The notes beneath the pieces were generated by a model that saw nothing but the letters and a program-made list of their open reading frames with translations, had not been told where the DNA came from and ran no database searches. 64,000 bases of DNA from Demequina sp. B12 (GTDB lineage Bacteria > Actinomycetota > Actinomycetes > Actinomycetales > Demequinaceae), in the NCBI RefSeq assembly GCF_028823635.1, contig NZ_JAPEHU010000003.1, positions 248,001 to 312,000 of the forward strand, read 5' to 3'. The translations under genes and the position numbers were made by a program. Positions within the stretch are counted from its first letter, which is position 1; each line of letters opens with the position of its first letter. Positions 60,492-64,000 of this stretch are shown here, in pieces.

Positions 60492-62077
60492 ATCAGCCCC
60501 CTCAACTCGGCGCGGCGCAGGCGTACGGTGGAGGACACTTCCGGCATCAGTGACGGCACATCGGTGGGTTTCATCATGTCGAGCGCCTCACGGTTGATGC
60601 AGTACCGGCGTGCTCCCGTGAGTTCGGCGCGCGCAAGGTGCACGGGCTCCCCTACGGATGGCGTCACGAGTACTCCCAGAATCGTGCGCGCCTGTTCAAT
60701 TCCGAGCGCCGCCGACGCGAGCGCGACGGCGAGTCCTTCTTCTCCCACGATCTCTGCGCCGCGTTCTGCGCCGGGAAGCCTCATCACTTGTTCGTGGCAC
60801 TTCGACATCCAGGCGCGGGTGGCATCGGCTGCTCGGCGCTCTCTGATCACGCGGGCGTCGCGTGGGTCGCGTTGCGATGCCAGCCACGTTCCTGGCGACT
60901 CATCGCCGTCGGTGAGGGTTTCCACCATCATGACGGACGCGTCGCCGGCGGCGGCGCTGAGGGTTGCTTCCACGGAATCAAGGACGTCTTTGTGGATGGC
61001 GTGCAGCACGTCGTCGCGCTGTTCGCGTGCGGAGCGGCGCTTGGTCCACATGCTGTGGCGCAACTTGAACAGCGGGCCACCTTCGGAGCACGCTGCTTCC
61101 CAACGGGCAGCAAGCACTCCGGTGGAGATCTCCTCGTACCAGGTGTCTCCGCCCTTGGCCTCAGCGTGGGCGGCGCAGCGACGGACTTCTGCACGGACTT
61201 CCTTGGCGGCGCTGACTTGGTCATCCATGCGCTCGGCCAGTGTCTCCAACCACTCTTTGAGCGACTCGGTGGCGCCGTGCATCGTGCGCTCCACAATGGT
61301 CCCCGCTGACGCCGCCGCGACGGACTCAAGCCAGCGTCCCAGTCCGCCCACCACATCGGCCGGAAGATCCTTGCCGCCGCGTGTGTCCTCCGGGATCACA
61401 AAGAGTGGCAGCGACTCGAGGTCTTCTTGCGCGAGGCGCTCCACAAGTTCGCGGCGTACCTGGGCGGCGACGTCGAGTGTCACCCGGTTAAGCACCATCG
61501 CGATCGACGCACCACGCTCGGCACCCTTGCGCAAGGCGTCCCACGGCACGGCATCGCCGTAGCGCGCGGCCGTGGTGACAAAGATCCACAAGTCCGCCGC
61601 TTCAAGAAGGTTCTCCGCCACATCACGGTTTTCTGCGCGTACGGAGTCAAGGTCGGGCGAGTCCACAAGCGCAAGTCCACGCGGCACAGCGTCCGTTGCT
61701 TGGACCTTGGCTTCGTCAGCCACAGACGTGAGCACTTCTGTGTCCAGCGGGTGGTGGAATACGTGCGGAATACGGGTCGTGGGACGCAACACCCCTGAGG
61801 GAGTCAACTGCTCACCTAGGAGGGCGTTCACCACGGTGGACTTGCCTGCTCCGGTGGACCCCGCCACCACCACGATCGCGGGCGAGGCTTCTTCGCGTAC
61901 ACGCGGAATCAAATGGTGGTCAAGCTGGTCCAGCATGTGGTCACGGATCTCGCGCGTGTCCTCGGCATTGCCCAACGGAATAGGCAACTCAAGATCGGCG
62001 ACAACACGCCGAGTGTCGACCAGCGCGTCAAGGAGCGCGCCAGGGTACGACCACGTCTTAATGGGGCGGATCGACAT
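60488..62077 (-). CDS. Dynamin-like GTPase (first of the pair)
   Basis: The 529-residue protein has P-loop GSTGAGKST at 73-81, G3 segment DSPDLDS and a degenerate G4, NRVT. A long helical C-terminal part follows. GGAGGAAG precedes the ATG at 62077; an in-frame extension of 27 residues has no such signal. It is the first gene of a 4-bp-overlap chain with the second GTPase and proC. Its upstream spacer holds a decamer copy and faces the tRNA-Arg gene. Confidence 0.85.
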   Translation of the reverse strand: MSIRPIKTWSYPGALLDALVDTRRVVADLELPIPLGNAEDTREIRDHMLDQLDHHLIPRVREEASPAIVVVAGSTGAGKSTVVNALLGEQLTPSGVLRPTTRIPHVFHHPLDTEVLTSVADEAKVQATDAVPRGLALVDSPDLDSVRAENRDVAENLLEAADLWIFVTTAARYGDAVPWDALRKGAERGASIAMVLNRVTLDVAAQVRRELVERLAQEDLESLPLFVIPEDTRGGKDLPADVVGGLGRWLESVAAASAGTIVERTMHGATESLKEWLETLAERMDDQVSAAKEVRAEVRRCAAHAEAKGGDTWYEEISTGVLAARWEAACSEGGPLFKLRHSMWTKRRSAREQRDDVLHAIHKDVLDSVEATLSAAAGDASVMMVETLTDGDESPGTWLASQRDPRDARVIRERRAADATRAWMSKCHEQVMRLPGAERGAEIVGEEGLAVALASAALGIEQARTILGVLVTPSVGEPVHLARAELTGARRYCINREALDMMKPTDVPSLMPEVSSTVRLRRAELRGLM

Positions 62078-62205
62078 GCCGCGTGCTTCCTCCGTCCTCA
62101 GGGCAGCCTCAAGATTACCGTGACTCAGGCCTGCTACTAGTTCACCATCCTGCCTCACTGGACCCGGTCAGACGCCCCGAAAGCGCACGAAAACTGCGCA
62201 TTATG

Positions 62206-62215
62206 GGGCCGATGC
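62206..62215. repeat. Decamer motif copy GGGCCGATGC upstream of tRNA-Arg
   Basis: Copy in the divergent spacer between a GTPase gene and tRNA-Arg, 74 nt before the tRNA. Confidence 0.6.
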
Positions 62216-62288
62216 GCACCTCCCTGAAGCACGGACGGCTACGCTGGTAGTCGCAAATCCGGGTGCGACGGCGCGTTCGGCTACGCAG

Positions 62289-62361
<73 letters not shown>

Positions 62362-62485
62362 CCGCGGCCGCGCGGGAGCGGCCACCCAGGAAGCCTGCAG
62401 GGAATCAGTTGACAGTCCAGAATCGTTGACAGGTAAAACGCCCTGAATCGTTCCGCGCCCTTCGCGCCCGAATGAAAGACCGCAC

Positions 62486-63574
62486 ATGACCACCTCCGCT
62501 TTGTTCAGCCCCCTCACTCTTGGGGACGTGACGTTCCGCAATCGCCTGTGGGTGGCGCCGATGTGCCAGTACTCGTGCGAGGACCGCGACGGTGTTCCCA
62601 CGGATTGGCACCTGGTGAACTTGGGCGGGATGGCTCGCGGTGGGGCAGGTTTGGTGATGGCGGAGGCTACGGCGGTCACGCCCGAGGGCCGCATCTCGCC
62701 GTGGGATACCGGTATCTGGAACTCCACGCAGGCCGATGCGTGGGCCCGGATTGTGCGCTTCATCCATGGCCAGGGAGCCAAGGCTGGGGTGCAGTTGGCC
62801 CATGCCGGACGCAAGGCGTCGACGTACCGGTCGTGGTCCGGGCATGGCGCGGTCCCGCACGACGATGGCGGCTGGACTCCGCAAGCCCCGTCAGCGCTGG
62901 CCTTCCGCGGGCTGGCGTACCCGGAGGAGCTCAATCACGCGGGCATTGCTGCGGTGGTGACGTCCTTCCGGGAGGCGGCATTGCGGGCGGTCGCTGCGGG
63001 CTTTGATGTCCTGGAGATTCACGCCGCTCACGGCTACCTGTTGCACGAGTTCCTCTCCCCTTTGTCCAACCAACGCGACGACGAGTACGGCGACTCGCTC
63101 GAGAACCGCGCACGTCTGCTGCTCGACATCGTTCGCGCGATGCGTGAGGTAGCACCATCGCAGGCCATCTTTGTGCGCTTCTCTGCGACCGACTGGATGG
63201 AGCCGGAAGGCTGGACCGTCCAGGACACCGTCATCGTGTCGGAGTGGGTCAAAGATGCGGGTGCGGACCTCATTGACGTGTCGTCTGGGGGCAACGTGCC
63301 GGATGCCAAGATTGCCGTGGGTCCGGGATACCAGGTGGCGTTTGCCACGGAGGTCAAGGAACGTGCACACGTTCCGGTCAGCGCCGTTGGTCTCATCACT
63401 GACCCTCACTTGGCCGAGCACATCGTGGCCGCGGGACAAGCCGATGCTGTGATGGCGGGCCGCGAGTTCATGCGTGATCCGCACTTTGCGTTGCGTGCCG
63501 CGCACGAGTTGGGTGTGGATGTTGACTACTGGCCGTCCCAGTACGACCGGGGCACCTTCGCAGACCGCCCGTAA
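62486..63574 (+). CDS. namA: NADPH dehydrogenase, old yellow enzyme family
   Basis: An FMN-dependent ene-reductase of the YqjM type. The 362-residue barrel has the redox Cys in APMCQYSCE, VQLAHAGRKA and the His/Asn pair region EIHAAHGYLLHEFLSPLSNQR, and GREFMRDPHFALRAA near the end. It likely reduces activated double bonds or detoxifies electrophiles. It stands alone between a tRNA and a lipoprotein gene. Confidence 0.95.
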   Translation: MTTSALFSPLTLGDVTFRNRLWVAPMCQYSCEDRDGVPTDWHLVNLGGMARGGAGLVMAEATAVTPEGRISPWDTGIWNSTQADAWARIVRFIHGQGAKAGVQLAHAGRKASTYRSWSGHGAVPHDDGGWTPQAPSALAFRGLAYPEELNHAGIAAVVTSFREAALRAVAAGFDVLEIHAAHGYLLHEFLSPLSNQRDDEYGDSLENRARLLLDIVRAMREVAPSQAIFVRFSATDWMEPEGWTVQDTVIVSEWVKDAGADLIDVSSGGNVPDAKIAVGPGYQVAFATEVKERAHVPVSAVGLITDPHLAEHIVAAGQADAVMAGREFMRDPHFALRAAHELGVDVDYWPSQYDRGTFADRP

Positions 63575-63632
63575 CGCCCTTCCCTGCCCTGACAGGTCCG
63601 CGCGGGCCTGGTGCGCGACGAATCGTGCACGG

Positions 63633-63641
63633 TTATCCACA
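63633..63641 (+). promoter_or_regulatory. Single perfect DnaA box (TTATCCACA)
   Basis: One copy in the spacer between namA and the lipoprotein gene. No cluster, no AT-rich unwinding element and no dnaA or dnaN nearby, so it is not an origin; it could be a titration or regulatory site. Confidence 0.45.
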
Positions 63642-63730
63642 GAGTTTGCGCAGAATGCGGCATGAGGGGAACCGGTACGGCATCCTGGCCGTTGCACTCA
63701 CACTGCACCGTTGTGACCAAAGGAGTTTTC

Positions 63731-64000
63731 ATGCGTCAGGCCGCCATCTCTGCAGCGATTCTTGGCTCAGTTGCCCTGTCCGGGTGTTCTGGCGACGGAT
63801 TTGGGGATGCAGTGGGAGAACTGGCACAAGACGCGGCGGAACAGGCCATCAACGAGGCCACCGGCGGTGAAGCCTCGATCAACCTGGGTGACGGCGCGTC
63901 GCTGCCTGCCAGCTGGCCGGAGGGTGTGCCCGCACCAGAGTTTGAGTTGCAGGCGGCTGCGGCCACGGGATCGGGCTGGACGGCAGCCGCCACAGCGCCG
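63731..64000 (+). CDS. Lipoprotein, C-terminus outside window
   Basis: The frame starts at an ATG with AAAGGAG upstream and stays open to the end of the window (90 codons). A short signal peptide ends in the lipobox VALSGC with Cys19, followed by SGDGFGD and an Ala/Glu-rich stretch. It will be lipid-anchored on the outer face of the membrane. The rest of the protein is not visible, so no function can be given. Confidence 0.8.
   Translation, partial: MRQAAISAAILGSVALSGCSGDGFGDAVGELAQDAAEQAINEATGGEASINLGDGASLPASWPEGVPAPEFELQAAAATGSGWTAAATAP

Noticed and set aside
63600-63660. Perfect DnaA box as a sign of a replication origin
   Set aside because: Only one box, no AT-rich element and no dnaA, dnaN or gyrase genes near; kept only as a single site.

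Overview
The window is chromosomal DNA of a high-GC Gram-positive bacterium, most likely an actinobacterium of the order Micrococcales. Pointers are the GC-rich codon use, the clpP1-clpP2 pair next to clpX, two Eis-type acetyltransferases, a mycobacterial-type RpiB (GSGNGE motif), a group II truncated globin, and promoters of the TANNNT type placed 6-7 nt from the start codon (leaderless mRNAs). The genus cannot be fixed from the sequence alone.

Layout. 1-10 kb: the end of an MFS exporter, a DUF2254 membrane protein, small proteins (TM2, RraB-like), arginine deiminase, a membrane alpha/beta hydrolase, a CPA2 cation/proton antiporter and a phage-holin-like membrane protein. 10-20 kb: housekeeping proteostasis and translation (valS, clpX, clpP2, clpP1, tig), plus an AbiEi/DUF559 protein and a DUF4190 pair. 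20-27 kb: acetyltransferase, a DUF2306 gene divergent from a TetR regulator with a visible operator, tRNA-Pro, tRNA-Gly, two SRPBCC proteins, and the cysteine operon cysK-cysE behind a polycysteine leader peptide. 27-40 kb: dps, a CoA-binding protein, tandem eis-like genes, rpiB, an M13 peptidase, an O-acetyltransferase, an ABC exporter divergent from a pentapeptide-repeat protein, trmL, a MarR regulator and an MFS transporter. 40-50 kb: tandem M1 aminopeptidases, malQ, mscS, a truncated globin, tesB. 50-54 kb: the osmoprotectant operon proV-proW-proX. 54-55.6 kb: an AT-richer insert with a secreted five-cysteine protein and a TPR-type glycosyltransferase. 55.7-64 kb: ettA, ssb, proC coupled to two dynamin-like GTPases, tRNA-Arg, an old yellow enzyme and a truncated lipoprotein gene.

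Most of the window is ordinary core genome. Four things stand out. (1) A 35-residue leader with nine Cys codons lies upstream of cysK-cysE. (2) The insert at 54.0-55.6 kb pairs a secreted Cys-rich protein with a SunS-like glycosyltransferase and could be a glycosylated-peptide system. (3) A decamer, GGGCCGATGC or its complement, occurs 22 times by eye; half the copies are in the roughly 10% of intergenic DNA, and some form inverted pairs. (4) Many start codons sit exactly 6-7 nt after a TANNNT box, including one palindromic box serving two divergent genes.

All counts and structures were read by eye; no search or folding program was run.
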